Source: Larix sibirica (lineage: Eukaryota; Streptophyta; Pinopsida; Pinales; Pinaceae). Taken from it: 20,044 nucleotides of DNA. The stretch covers positions 7,861 to 27,904 of the forward strand of contig NWUY0300047634.1 of the NCBI GenBank assembly GCA_004151065.3. Direction: 5' to 3'. Below, one piece after another: positions 9,218-18,613 of this stretch (position 1 is its first letter; each line of letters opens with the position of its first letter). Below the pieces are notes generated by a model. It was not told the origin of the DNA, did no database searches, and saw only the letters and a program-made list of their open reading frames with translations. Both the position numbers and the translations under genes were made by a program.

Positions 9218-11814
9218 GAGCTTAAGCCAGATATTCTACTATGATATAATTTTGAGTTGTCCATGCATTTGGATTGTATGTGGCTTTTTCTAGAAAACCT
9301 AGAAGACCTTTCAGTATTCTGGGCATAATATCATTCATTGGTTTATCTATGTGTAATGGTTGAGTTGTTTTGGATTCAAGACCTTCTTCGCCCTTGGATC
9401 TAGATGTGGTTGACTAATCATTTATATTCCTTGTATGGATATTTATTTCCTAGTGACACGTGAACACTTTGCTTTGGCTTGACTATCACCCTTTTGAGGG
9501 GGCACCTTGATTGCTCCCTTGTGAAGTTACAGGGTTTGCATTGGCGGTAGCAATCATTTGTTGTTGTTGCGGAGGGAATAGATTAGTTAGCACAACTAGT
9601 TACATAGTAGCTTCCTGTTGTGTCAAATTTTTTTTAACAACCTCCACTTTGGGGCATAAGTAGGTCAAGTGATCATCCATGCATAGGTTGCATGGGAACT
9701 TGGCCTTCTTTTTCTCTTCCCCCCCCACCAACATTATTGTTGTTATTATTATTGTTATTCACATTGTTATTTCCCTTGTTCCCATTCTTTTTATTCTTAT
9801 TCTTCTTCCCTTTGGGATATTGGTTTCCCCCTTAGCATTGGCCGCCTATACTGATAGAACATATGTGTGAGGGTTTGGCTTAGGGTTTTTGTTTTTTTTC
9901 TTATTAGCTATAGGTTCATTCTGGTTGACACCGTGACAAGCCGTGGCATTCTCAAGTGAACCAATCACACCATCAACATGAGGTCAAGAGGTGGGTTTAT
10001 CCGGATCGGTATCTACTCTAGGAGTAGTAGGTAATATCTCATATAACATTCTTGACTGGGAATACACCAAGATAATTGTTGAGCCTTAATAATGGCTTAC
10101 TCTTCTGTTTGTACTCTGGAGAGGGACACATCCTTCGCAATGAACGATTGTAATGAGTTAATGAGCTAGTCTGTTAGGAACTCATTAAGAATTTGTGCCT
10201 TTATTAAACTTTGTCTCCTCTGCCATTCGTGAATGTGTTCAGAGAGGTGTGTGGTGTTATCTTGTCTTAATGAAGTCGATATTTCTATGCCAGCCTCGTC
10301 GCAGACTAGTAACTTGAAATGGTTTAAGAATTCCATTGCAATCGCATTGAAGTTCTGAAAGGATGCTCATGGTAACTCAATGTACCACTTCTGTGTTGCC
10401 CTTGTTAAGGTCCTTTAGAAGAGGCACAACCTAATAGAATTGTCCATCAATGAGTTCAAAGAGCACCAAATATGGAATGTCATCACATGGTTATCCATAT
10501 ATTCTTTAGGATTCCCTTCAAACTTAGGGATGTCTTAAGGAATTTTTGTAGGGATAGGAGGCCATATGGGGCCATGTAACATTGGATCATTGGTTAACTT
10601 TGTCAGATCTGGAAAATTCAAAGTAGCCAAGAATGGTAACTTTTCTTGTGCCATAGAATTCCAAGCTCTAGGAGCATTCACTTCCCATTGGTTTGTATTG
10701 AACAAAGATTGGATTGGTATATAAGGGTTCCCAGGAATTGTGAAAGGTTGATTATTTTGTCTAAAGTTTTGGTTATGACAGAATTGGGTTTGTATGAAAG
10801 TCATTATTTTGCTTTTAGGCATGCCCCTCATTCTTATGAATGGTTGGTTTCCTTCTGAAGTATTAGCGTTCGAAGGATTTCCCATGTTCATCCCTTCTGC
10901 GCCAAATGAAGGAATATTTCCTTGGTGTACATTATTCCCCCAGGGAAATCTGGAACTAGTGCCCCCTACTCTTGGAACAATCATATTTCCTTGTGTCATA
11001 TTTAGCCATAAGGGACCATCAGTGTTCATACTTCCCATTCTATGGAAAGGCATGCTAATCTAGGGAGGTTAGAGCTAGGAATGACTCCCATTACTGTGGA
11101 AGGGTTGGGCATGGACATATGTCCGCCATTGGGTGGGAAGGTGTGGAAAGGAACAAATGGACCACTTCCAGGGGCAGTAGTGGTTTATAATATAGGAGGG
11201 ATGTTGGAAGGTACCAGTTGGAAACCTAGGAAATTCATGCCAAAAGAGAAGGGGTTAGTACCTTGCGGTACATATGTAGCCCCTCTAGTAGCCACTAGGG
11301 AGGATGGTGGGAACCATCCAATTGCTACTGTGGATGACAAACCTATGTTCATGCCTCTTGAAGGATCAGAGCTGATTGGGGGTGAAACCTCCTTAGCAAT
11401 AGGTACTTCCTCTATGTTCTCCATGCTATCCCACTCAGATAGTCGATTGTTAATTCTAGGGATTTGTAACTTAGATTGTTGGTTATGGACAAAATTAGGA
11501 CTTTGCAGTAGTTCTAACAACTTTTCAGGGTATAAAAGATCCTATATAGAAATAGGACCTAAATTTTCCTTAGGACGAGGAGATGTGGATCTAGGGGTGT
11601 TATTTAAATGACCCTCGGTGTTACTCGTAGACTCACTAGAACTTGAATGGTTTTCTAATTCTTTGTGCTCTATTTATAGTTCTTGGTTATCTTCCTCTGC
11701 CCCCTGTGGGGGTAGATCGATGTAATTCATCCTTCACCATGATGTAGGTAACTCTCTCTTTTCAGGAGAAAGTTGTTGAATCCTTCTAGACCTATGCAAA
11801 GGTTGATCAACCAT
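9218..11814 (-). pseudogene. Element A gag pseudogene
   Basis: The proposed start is ATG at 11814-11812 in a GCCACCATGG context, close to the plant consensus, and begins MVDQPLHRSRRIQQLSPEK. A stop follows after 26 codons. The N-terminal part (11520-11185, then 11053-10535) is rich in Pro, Asn, Gly and Met and has a frame change between the pieces. The capsid-like core follows at about 10540-10075, with IPKFEGNPKEYMDNHVMTFH, a stretch ending KWYIELP before a stop, and FNAIAMEFLNHF, matching the plant retrotransposon gag pattern. Stops fall where Gln or Arg codons are expected. An Asn-rich tract (about 9730-9775) precedes the zinc knuckle. Gag would form the virus-like particle. The 3' end at 9218 is approximate. 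Confidence 0.85.
9654..9692 (-). other. Gag zinc knuckle, C-X2-C-X3-H-X4-C
   Basis: The minus strand reads CNLCMDDHLTYLC, with all four zinc ligands intact. The spacing between the second Cys and the His is three residues, not the four of the standard retroviral knuckle. Lys-rich and Asn-rich sequence precedes it. It would bind element RNA in the nucleocapsid. Confidence 0.8.
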
Positions 11815-13595
11815 GGTGGCCTACTGAAGACACAAATGAAGAATCTTGAAAATTGAGAAATAAAACAATCAACACATTCTAAAAAAGTTCTTGAAAAGAT
11901 TTACACAAGCATAAATATTCTCCCAATGATAACTAATGGCTATTTAGAACCAACTACCAATTGGTGAAGAGCCACAAATAAGGGTCTTCCAGAAGTTAGC
12001 TTGGGATGATTAGGGCCCAATTCCAACCAACGGAGGTTTGAAAGAGATAGTTATGCTAACCTTCACACAACAATCACTAGGGGTGAAAAGTACTCACATT
12101 TGATTAATAGCCAATGAGTTGAGACGAAGCTTTTACATCTACCTTGGGTACCACAATATGTTCCCCTTGCAGTCACCTGTGAGGATTCTAGGAAAGGCAA
12201 CTAAGGTCACCACTTCACACTTAGAATTCGATCAGAACAATCGTTGGAAAGAGCTTCTATGAATGGGAAGGGAATGTAGGACACAAGTCCTAGACCCAAA
12301 GATATCACTGAGTAGTGGTGTCACCCCAAGGACTTTCCACGCCTGAAAAACTCTCAAACATGCATAACCCCACTAATCCAAGCAATAGGGGACAATCAAC
12401 CCACTTGGACTAGTTTTACCTACCGCTTGAAACCTATGTTAGAGGTGCTTTCCTGACAAGTACTTCACGCTACTAATGGGTTTTACACTCTTTAATTGTT
12501 CCTAGTTTCAATCTTGTGTGAATTTGGAGGATTTTACTCTCAACACCTATCTCCAAAGTCCTAGAACCTAGACTATTAGATGAGTTTCTAGAAAAGAAAA
12601 ATCTCCTCGGTCTTTACAATGCTTCTGCTTCTCAAAAATAAAAATTTCAAAGAATTAAAAAGAAGAAGAAATCATTTGAAACCAAAGATATGTCAATGCA
12701 AATGCACTCATTAACACTCCTTAAAATGAAATATGAAGCGTTTTCAACACCACACAATCAAGTCTTTCAATGCAAATGCAATCTACCAATTTTTGTTTCA
12801 CAAACCAAATGCAATTTTTAAGAATCCAAACTTGTTCTTTTTGATGAAAATGCAACTTTTGAACAACAACTAAACTAATGCAAACAACAAAAACAAGGAT
12901 GATATGCCTATCACTATGGTGAAAATAACTTCTAACACTAGCCTCTTCGACCACAAGCCAAAGCCAAGTTCAAGAAGAAACACGTTCTCAAACTCAAACA
13001 AGTTATTAGGTCTACTAGGTGACAAGGTTTTGGAAGCCAATTTTTTGCTTTCAAGCAAGGATAACTAGGAGCACAAACAACTTGATTATGCTCTGGTATT
13101 CACACTCAAGGCTTATCAATCACTCAATGAAATGAAAATCAAACTAAGTACAAGACACTCCTAAAACATTTCACAAACTTTTGACTCAATCTCACAAAAA
13201 ATACATTCCGACGCCACCTAGACTGATCCAAACATAACACAAAAGTCCCTATATTACTAAGACAATCCAAACAATCCAATACTTTAGGAAAAAGAGGATA
13301 GAACTAAGAAAAAATTTCAAAGTTCAGTAAATTCATTCCCATCCAAAAGGAAAGGTGTGAGCATTTGCACTTGTCACCACTATAAGGTGCGAATTATCCC
13401 TACCATTCGCTATTGTAACTACTACAGGGTGCGAATGGCTCTTGGGATGGACTAAAAAAAGCAAAAAATTCAAGAAACTTTCAAAATTATGGGAATTTTA
13501 AGGTATCTGGGATATGTTTAAGCCAGTTTGCAAAGACTGAAAAACCAAAACAAACTATAAAAATCAATCAACAAGGCCCTGCAGAGGTGAGTTTC
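11815..13595 (-). other. Long untranslated leader of element A
   Basis: About 1.8 kb lies between the primer-binding site and the gag start. Open frames of 77 and 62 codons (12954-12721 and 13058-12870) overlap here and resemble nothing I know. The second has a hydrophobic C-terminus, but its start context and decay give no reason to call it a gene. ATGCAA recurs around 12703-12881, and a small cluster of GGTGYGA motifs lies at 13354-13436. The leader may hold packaging and dimerisation signals, but none can be identified by eye. Confidence 0.65.
13354..13436 (+). repeat. Three GGTGYGA motif copies in the leader
   Basis: GGTGTGAGC at 13354-13362, GGTGCGAAT at 13386-13394 and GGTGCGAAT at 13428-13436 are spaced 32 and 42 bases. 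Two of them follow CACTATAA or ACTACAG, resembling the inverse of the U3 repeat (CTTGCTAGTG after ATTCACRCC). They look like old, diverged relatives of the LTR repeat in the opposite orientation. Confidence 0.5.
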
Positions 13596-13613
13596 TCCCC
13601 AACAGAGTCGCCA
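13596..13613 (-). other. Primer-binding site, tRNA-Arg type
   Basis: The minus strand reads TGGCGACTCTGTTGGGGA. This is complementary to the 3' end, including CCA, of plant tRNA-Arg(ACG) as I know it, with two differences, both C-to-T on the minus strand. It lies 7 bases inside the proposed LTR end, where reverse transcription would start. The tRNA identity rests on memory of the plant tRNA sequence and needs a database check. Ogre/Tat-type elements are known to use tRNA-Arg. Confidence 0.82.
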
Positions 13614-14314
13614 GTTCTGTTGTTCGAAAATAAATCCTATAACTAGGGAAATATCACCAATGTACTGATTCGGATGAGACTGAACTAAATGGATTTGTTT
13701 ACAAACAAATTTAGACTCTTATTCATGCATAAGACCACATACAAACTTTAATAAGCAAATATAAACTAGATAAGAGGTTAGGGAGAAGAGAGAGATATAC
13801 CTTTTTCGAAGGTTTCCATAGTTGTTCCTTTGTCTTTCTCTGGATCCGCTCTTTGTTTCCCAACGTCAACCTGCAAAACCAACAAAGACAACCTTTATCA
13901 AGCCAATTGACACTTAAAAAAGAATGTAAAGGAATTGGAATACAACAAGAACATCAATTATCTAATCAATTTCAATATAGGTGACAAAACATTCTTTATG
14001 TCAAAAAATCAATCATAAAAGACACTTGATTGGGGGAGGGGAAGATGTCAAATATCAATTATAGAAATGAAGCCTCATCGAACCTGAAGATTCCGGTCTC
14101 TCTACTCATGCACACTGACGATATCACTTTGGTCCACTAGATAATGATATGAGGGGTGAAGCTACTTGAGGGCAGAAGCTTCAATATTCAGGAATGCAAA
14201 GGTTAGCAACAAGGATCACCGATGGATAGGGATGAAGGGTGTGTGAGTGATTACTCCAAAATTCCTTCAATATATTAGGTGTATAGGTGTCTTCCCTTGG
14301 TCCATTTCATTTCC

Positions 14315-14322
14315 CTTTTATA
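14315..14322 (-). promoter_or_regulatory. TATA box of the element A LTR
   Basis: The minus strand reads AAGTATAAAAGGGAAATG, with TATAAAAG at 14322-14315. It lies between the U3 repeats and the rest of the LTR, where the pol II promoter of an LTR is expected. Transcription would begin about 25-35 bases further on, near 14285-14295. Confidence 0.7.
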
Positions 14323-14439
14323 CTTGGAGGAAATAGCTGGAAATGGTTACCAAGGAGTTACAACCGGACAAATTGGTTTGTAAAACTTCCATAACTCCCA
14401 TATTTCAAATTTTTATATTTTTTCATGAAATTATGGGGA

Positions 14440-14583
14440 ATTCACACCCTATCCAAAGGAAACATGTGAATGATTCACGCCTTGCTAGTGTGCAATATGC
14501 GAATGGGTAGTATTTTATGCATTCACGCCTTTTTCAAGAGTAAGATGTGAATGATTCACACCTTGCTAGTGTGCAAGGCGTGA
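14440..14583. repeat. U3 tandem repeat, 81-bp unit of two submotifs
   Basis: The unit starting ATGTGAATGATTCAC at 14464 recurs at 14545, 81 bases later, and 32 of its first 33 bases match. The inner motif ATTCACRCC occurs at 14440, 14473, 14521 and 14554, at spacings of 33, 48 and 33, so the 81-bp unit is itself an old dimer. On the minus strand the array lies upstream of the TATA box, the usual place for LTR enhancer repeats. GTGAATGATTCAC is also a 13-base palindrome. Confidence 0.8.
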
Positions 14584-14789
14584 GTTTAACCTTTTTGTGG
14601 TTACAACTATCATGATTGAATGGAATGATGTTGGGATCTCATTTTCAATGACCAAGGCCAGAAATAAGGGTCAAATCACAGGCTTCCATACATAAGTGTC
14701 CTTTTTGTGAGCGAACAATGACACTTTTGAGTGTCATCTTTTGAACTATCGTCAGAGATGGAGAAGTATCGATATGATCTATAATAAAG

Positions 14790-15406
14790 GCACATGTTCA
14801 ATTCCATCTCATAAAATTAATAATGATGCATCACTTGAAATAGAAATCCAAAAGGATCTTAGTTTTTGAAGAGAAGGTTGAAGAAACTCATGAGGACATC
14901 CCTGTAGTATTCTAAACAATGAGACCAAAGGGAACTAATGGTAGCAATGACCCTTGCTTTATGGCATTGATAATTGAATATTCCTATGTGCATAATTGCA
15001 TGTTAGACTCAAGAGCATGTGTTGATGCTATACCCTTCACTGTGATGAACCAATTAGGGATAAATACTTCTCACCCCTATCACAATGTTTGTGTCATGGA
15101 CTCTTGGGAAATTAAGTGTGTGGGATCAATCAAGGATTTGAAACTATCATTAGTGCCTATACGGATATCTCAGTGCTAAAGGACATACTTGTGGTTGATG
15201 TCCCACCTGCTTGGGGAACGTTTCTATGTAGAAAGTGGGTCGTTAACTTGGGGGTTAGTTTACAAATAGATTTATCTTATGCCTCCATCCCAACTTGTGA
15301 AGGGTCATTTGTGATTTTGCATCGTGAAGTGCCTAGAAGATATCATGTAGAGGGTCCCGAGGAGCCAATGAATGATTTTATTGTTGCTATAGAGGATGTC
15401 CCATGA
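14790..15406 (+). pseudogene. Element B aspartic protease pseudogene
   Basis: Readable sequence starts around 14800 with SHKINNDASLEIEIQKDL, passes stops near 14868 and 14913, and continues in 14919-15178 with RPKGTNGSNDPCF and HNCMLDSRACVDAIPF. The active site at 15006-15017 reads Asp-Ser-Arg-Ala, so the invariant Gly of D-[ST]-G-A is Arg, a single GGA-to-AGA change. A frameshift near 15130-15180 leads to 15116-15406, with VVDVPPAWGTFLCRKWVVNLG and LQIDLSYASIPTCEGSFV, the second half of the domain. The product would have processed Gag-Pol, but the missing Gly alone should abolish activity. Confidence 0.85.
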
Positions 15407-15459
15407 AAATTTGAAAATTTGGCCCATACTTTAACACCTATGGTCAGTCATAATTTATC

Positions 15460-16045
15460 TAAGGAAAATGGCCTTGGTAAAGAGAACAAGCATGAGGAAG
15501 ATGGGATTTGGGTAATGAAATTTGATGGAGCTTGTTCTAGGATAGGTTCCAATGGGAATAGTTTTTACCTCTCCTAAAGGTGAAAAACTTATTTATGCTT
15601 ATCATATAGAGTTTGACTCCATCAGTAATGTAGTTGAGTATTAAGACTTGCTTTCAGGCCTTGAATTAGCAAGAGAAATTACCATACAATCCCGTAAGTG
15701 ATTCTGATCTTGTAGTATGACAAGTGAAGAATGATTTTGGAGCTAATAATGCGAAGTTGAAGCACTATAGGCATGTTGTGTGGGATTTCATGGAACTCTT
15801 TGATGCATTTTCCATATGGGAAATTCCTAGAGAAAAAAAACATACTTGTTGATGCTTTAGCTATGGCTTTCTATACCTTGCAACCTTGTAAAATCCTATT
15901 AATTGGGAAAGGGAAAATAGAAGTAGTTTTTAGATCATCTATTCCTGATAATATTGAGAATTGGAAAGTGTTCAAAGATGACTCACAAATTTTAAGGTTC
16001 TTGAATAACTTGCAAGAATTTGTTGATCATTTGGTTGATTGGTGA
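15460..16045 (+). pseudogene. Element B additional RNase H (upstream of RT) pseudogene
   Basis: The first block, DGIWVMKFDGACSRIGSNG, carries an RNase H catalytic Asp in the FDGA context (15524-15526). Next are a block with NVVEY (Glu kept, stop directly after), SDSDLVV with the third acidic residue, and ILVDALAMAFYTLQP with the fourth, in the 15773-16045 open stretch. All four acidic positions of an RNase H fold are therefore still readable. It ends with FRSSIPDNIENWKVFKDDSQ and a linker towards RT. This domain is separate from the RNase H after the RT. Archaeal-type second RNases H are described in the plant Tat group, and I infer that this is one. Frameshifts occur near 15560 and 15730. 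Confidence 0.75.
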
Positions 16046-16139
16046 TGTGAAGGAGATGAAGCTCGAGATATAGTTGAAACAAGTGTCCTTTGGGAATTGG
16101 GCCACTTTAGAATGATATTTTGATAAAGACAATGTTTTC

Positions 16140-17250
16140 AAGCATAAGAAAGCAACAATTGAGCCTAAGGATTACATAGAGATCAACATTGGGTCTAAGG
16201 ATATTCTAAAAATCATTAAGTTGGGAAAGAATGCCACTTTAGAAGAAAGAAAAGACATTGAAAACTTGATAAGGGATTATAGGGATGTATTTACTTGCTC
16301 ATATGATAATCTAAAAGCATATCAAGATGATGTGATTCAACACACCGTCCCTTTAAATGAAGGTGCCGAGCTTTTTAGACACAAATTTAGAAGGATAAAT
16401 CCTAAGTTAACTCCTCTTATCAAGGAGTTAGAAAAGATGTTGGAAGCCAAAATAATTTCCCGTAATAGACACTCAGAGTGGGTAGCAAATTTGGTTGCGG
16501 TTAGAAAAAAAATTGTGATATAAGACTTTGTGTCGACTTTCGAAACCTTAACCAATTGTCTCTTAAGGACAACTACCCACTTCCCAATATCGAGAATATT
16601 TTACATAGGGTTACTGGGGCAGACATGATGTTGATGTTGGATGGATTTTTAGATTATAACCAAGTCTTGGCAAAAAAGGAAGATAGGTCAAAGACATCCT
16701 TCATGACTCCTTAGTGAATGTTTGAATATCTTAGGATACATTTTGGGTTGATGAATGCGGGCTCCACATTTCAATGTGAATGGACTTTTCTTTTAGGGAC
16801 CTCATTGAGAAAATAATCGAAATATACCAAGATAATTTGGTTGTAGTGTCTAAAGAAAGAAAGAATCATGTAAGTCATCTTAGTAAAGTATTCGAGAGAT
16901 GTAGAAAATATAGAATATCTTTAAATATGAAGAAATCAATTTTTGGAGTTGATGAAGGCAAACCCTTAGGAAACATTATATCCAAGGAGGGAATTAAATT
17001 CGACCCTTCAAGAATTGATGCCATGAAGAAAGTCCCATTTCCTATCAATAAAAAGGACCTCTAATCATTCTTTGGAAAGACAAAATTTATTAAACGGTTC
17101 ATTCTCGCTAACTTCGTTGAAATTGTTAAATTGATCAATAAGTTGCTTAAAAAAGATCAAGTCTTCAAATGGGACGAGGAAGATAAGAGAGCCTTTGACT
17201 TCATAAAACAATCCATTTCCTCAACTCTTATTTTAGTTAGTCTTAATTAT
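16140..17250 (+). pseudogene. Element B reverse transcriptase pseudogene
   Basis: The first stretch, 16221-16523, has LIRDYRDVFTCSYDNLKAYQ, QHTVPLNEGAELFRHKFRR and HSEWVANLVAVRKK. A one-base loss in the A8 run at 16505-16512 then shifts the frame. The next frame reads IRLCVDFRNLNQLSLKDNYP and LMLDGFLDYNQV, where the motif A Asp is kept, then a stop after KTSFMTP, then FGLMNAGSTFQ. The third stretch (16780-17064) has motif C at 16825-16836 as YQDN, where the second catalytic Asp is Asn and the residue before the first Asp is Gln. The thumb and connection follow, with KKSIFGVDEGKPLGNIISKE and KRAFDFIKQSISSTLILVS. Confidence 0.92.
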
Positions 17251-17640
17251 TCCAAAGATTTCAAAGTATTTTCATTTAACTTCGAGGATACAATTGTTGG
17301 GGTCTTATTGCAAAAAATTGATGAAACCTTAGAGTAGCCCATAGCTTTCATGAGTAAAAAGCTTAGATATCCACTGAGTTGAAGTATACCATCATGGAAA
17401 AGAAAACTTATACTCTTGTGCAATCATTGAATCATTTTAGAAGCTGTGTAGGTTATTCCAAGATAATAGCTTATGTACCCCATACTGCAGTCAAGAATAT
17501 CCTAACTCAACAAAATTGTCTAGGGCCTAGAGGAAAGTGGGTAAATCAAATAGAAGAGTATAAATAAGAGATTAAGTCCACTAAATTGATCAAAGGACAA
17601 GGCCTAGCCCAAATTCTCATGGAAGGAAATGAAAAATCCT
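17251..17640 (+). pseudogene. Element B RT-associated RNase H pseudogene
   Basis: The reading continues from the RT connection: KDFKVFSFNFEDTIVGVLLQK, then a stop at 17335-17337, then PIAFMSKKLR. A frameshift leads into 17379-17567 with YTIMEKKTYTLVQSLNHFRS, SKIIAYVPHTAVKNILTQQ and GKWVNQIEEYK, followed by a stop and TKLIKGQGLAQILME. This is the usual tether and RNase H of gypsy pol, so element B carried two RNase H domains. Confidence 0.82.
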
Positions 17641-18605
17641 TGAAATTGAGTGGTGAACCCCTTGAGATGGTATTCAAGGTGTTAGAAAGATTAGAACAAC
17701 ATGAATGATATTCATACATTATGTATTACTTAAAGAATCTTACTTGTCTAGACCATTTATTTGATAATAAGTGGAGAGCTCTAAGACTTAAAGCATCTAA
17801 GTATTGTATCATGCAAGGAGGACTAGGTTGGAGAAACCCGAATGGATTGGTCCCGTGATGTGTTAATGGTGCCAAAGATCAACAACTTATAATTGATTTT
17901 CAAAAGGGTTTCTATGGTGGAAATTATGCTGCTAGGACAAATACCCATAAGATTTTGAGAGTGGGTTACTTTTGGCCCTTGATATTTGCCAATGTCCACA
18001 AGTTTGTAAGAAGTTTTCAATCTTGTCAATTGTTTGTGGGTAGACAAAAGCTTGCATCCCTTCCTTTGCAACCAGTCATAGTTGAAGCTCCCTTTAGGGA
18101 ATGTGGGTTAGATTGTATTGGAGAGTTCAAAGAAAAATCAAGGCCATAAGTGGATCCTAACAACCAAAAATTATTTTATGAGGTGGGTTGAATCCATCCC
18201 CAACAAGAGAGCCACTGAAGATGTGGTGATTGAGTTCCTCAAATACAATGACCATTACAAAGTTTGGTGTTATCCCCATTGACAATGCCAAAGTTTTAGC
18301 TCAACAAATATGTCAGCATTTTGCTTGAGTATGGCATTGTCATGTCCCATTCTTCAAACTATTACCCTCGAGATCTAGAAAAATCCATTATCAAGAATCT
18401 CATGACCATGTTGAAGCGCATTGCAGATGATAACAAGAGAAGTTGGGATAGAAAAATTAAATATTCTTTGTGGGCTTATAGAATAACCAAGAAGGAATTA
18501 GCCAAAAATAACCCATTTGAATTAGTATATGTGATAGATATCACTCTAGCCATTCATTTTAAGATCTTTGTGTACCAATTCCTCCAACAGTTCACCATCA
18601 ACTAG
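17641..18605 (+). pseudogene. Element B integrase pseudogene (N-terminus and core)
   Basis: A linker (17641-17860) with RALRLKASKYCIMQGGLG leads to the zinc-binding region. Only one of its four ligands remains: the His positions read Gln (DFQKG) and Asn (GGNY), one Cys is Phe (RSFQSC), and the last Cys is kept. HKILRVGYFWPLIFANVHKF places the domain securely. The core shows the first Asp in GLDCIGEF, the second in IDNAKV (18281-18283) and Glu in PRDLEKS (18378-18380). The last two are only 97 bases apart, about 11 bases fewer than the 35-residue spacing requires, so a small deletion and frameshift lie between them near 18320. The reading ends with WDRKIKYSLWAYRITKKE in 18321-18605. Confidence 0.88.
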
Positions 18606-18613
18606 GACTGTGC

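Larger units (their letters stand above)
5270..14717 (-). mobile_element. Ty3/gypsy LTR retrotransposon A, degenerate, 3' LTR missing
   Basis: Reading on the minus strand from 14717 down: 5' LTR, primer-binding site, long leader, gag with zinc knuckle, aspartic protease, reverse transcriptase, RNase H and integrase. Protease-RT-RNase H-integrase is the Ty3/gypsy domain order. The integrase C-terminus has no chromodomain that I can recognise, and the primer is tRNA-Arg-like. Both point away from chromoviruses and towards the Tat/Athila side, though I cannot fix the lineage. All coding parts have frameshifts and stops. The outer end of the LTR at 14717 is inferred from a TG/CA terminal pair. 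The other end is set at the pol stop because no 3' LTR is visible. Confidence 0.88.
13621..14717 (-). repeat. 5' LTR of element A (about 1.1 kb)
   Basis: The inner end lies next to the primer-binding site. The plus strand starts TGTTCGAAAA at 13621, or TGTTGTTCG at 13618 if the LTR is three bases longer. The outer end is proposed at 14717, where the plus strand reads GCGAACA, giving a perfect 6-bp terminal inverted pair TGTTCG/CGAACA. Inside, on the minus strand, are U3 with repeats (14440-14583), a TATA box (14315-14322) and about 670 bases of R plus U5. The inner border is well supported by the primer-binding site. The outer border is less sure because no second LTR is available for comparison. 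Confidence 0.72.

Noticed and set aside
9679-9870. Plus-strand hydrophobic ORF rich in Ile and Val
   Set aside because: It is the complement of the Asn-rich gag tract and zinc knuckle. The apparent membrane segment is an artefact of AAT/AAC repeats.
11042-11611. Longest open frame of the window, 189 codons on the plus strand
   Set aside because: It is antisense to the gag N-terminal region of element A, whose minus-strand reading continues the gag pattern on both sides. It has no recognisable domain.
12721-13058. Two small overlapping minus-strand ORFs, one with a hydrophobic C-terminus
   Set aside because: They lie in the element A leader, have no family resemblance and no conserved start, and are of a length expected by chance in AT-rich DNA.
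13085-13105. Met-tRNA primer site (CTCTGGTATTC on the plus strand)
   Set aside because: It only partly resembles the initiator-Met complement and is not next to an LTR end. The tRNA-Arg-type site at 13596-13613 fits better.
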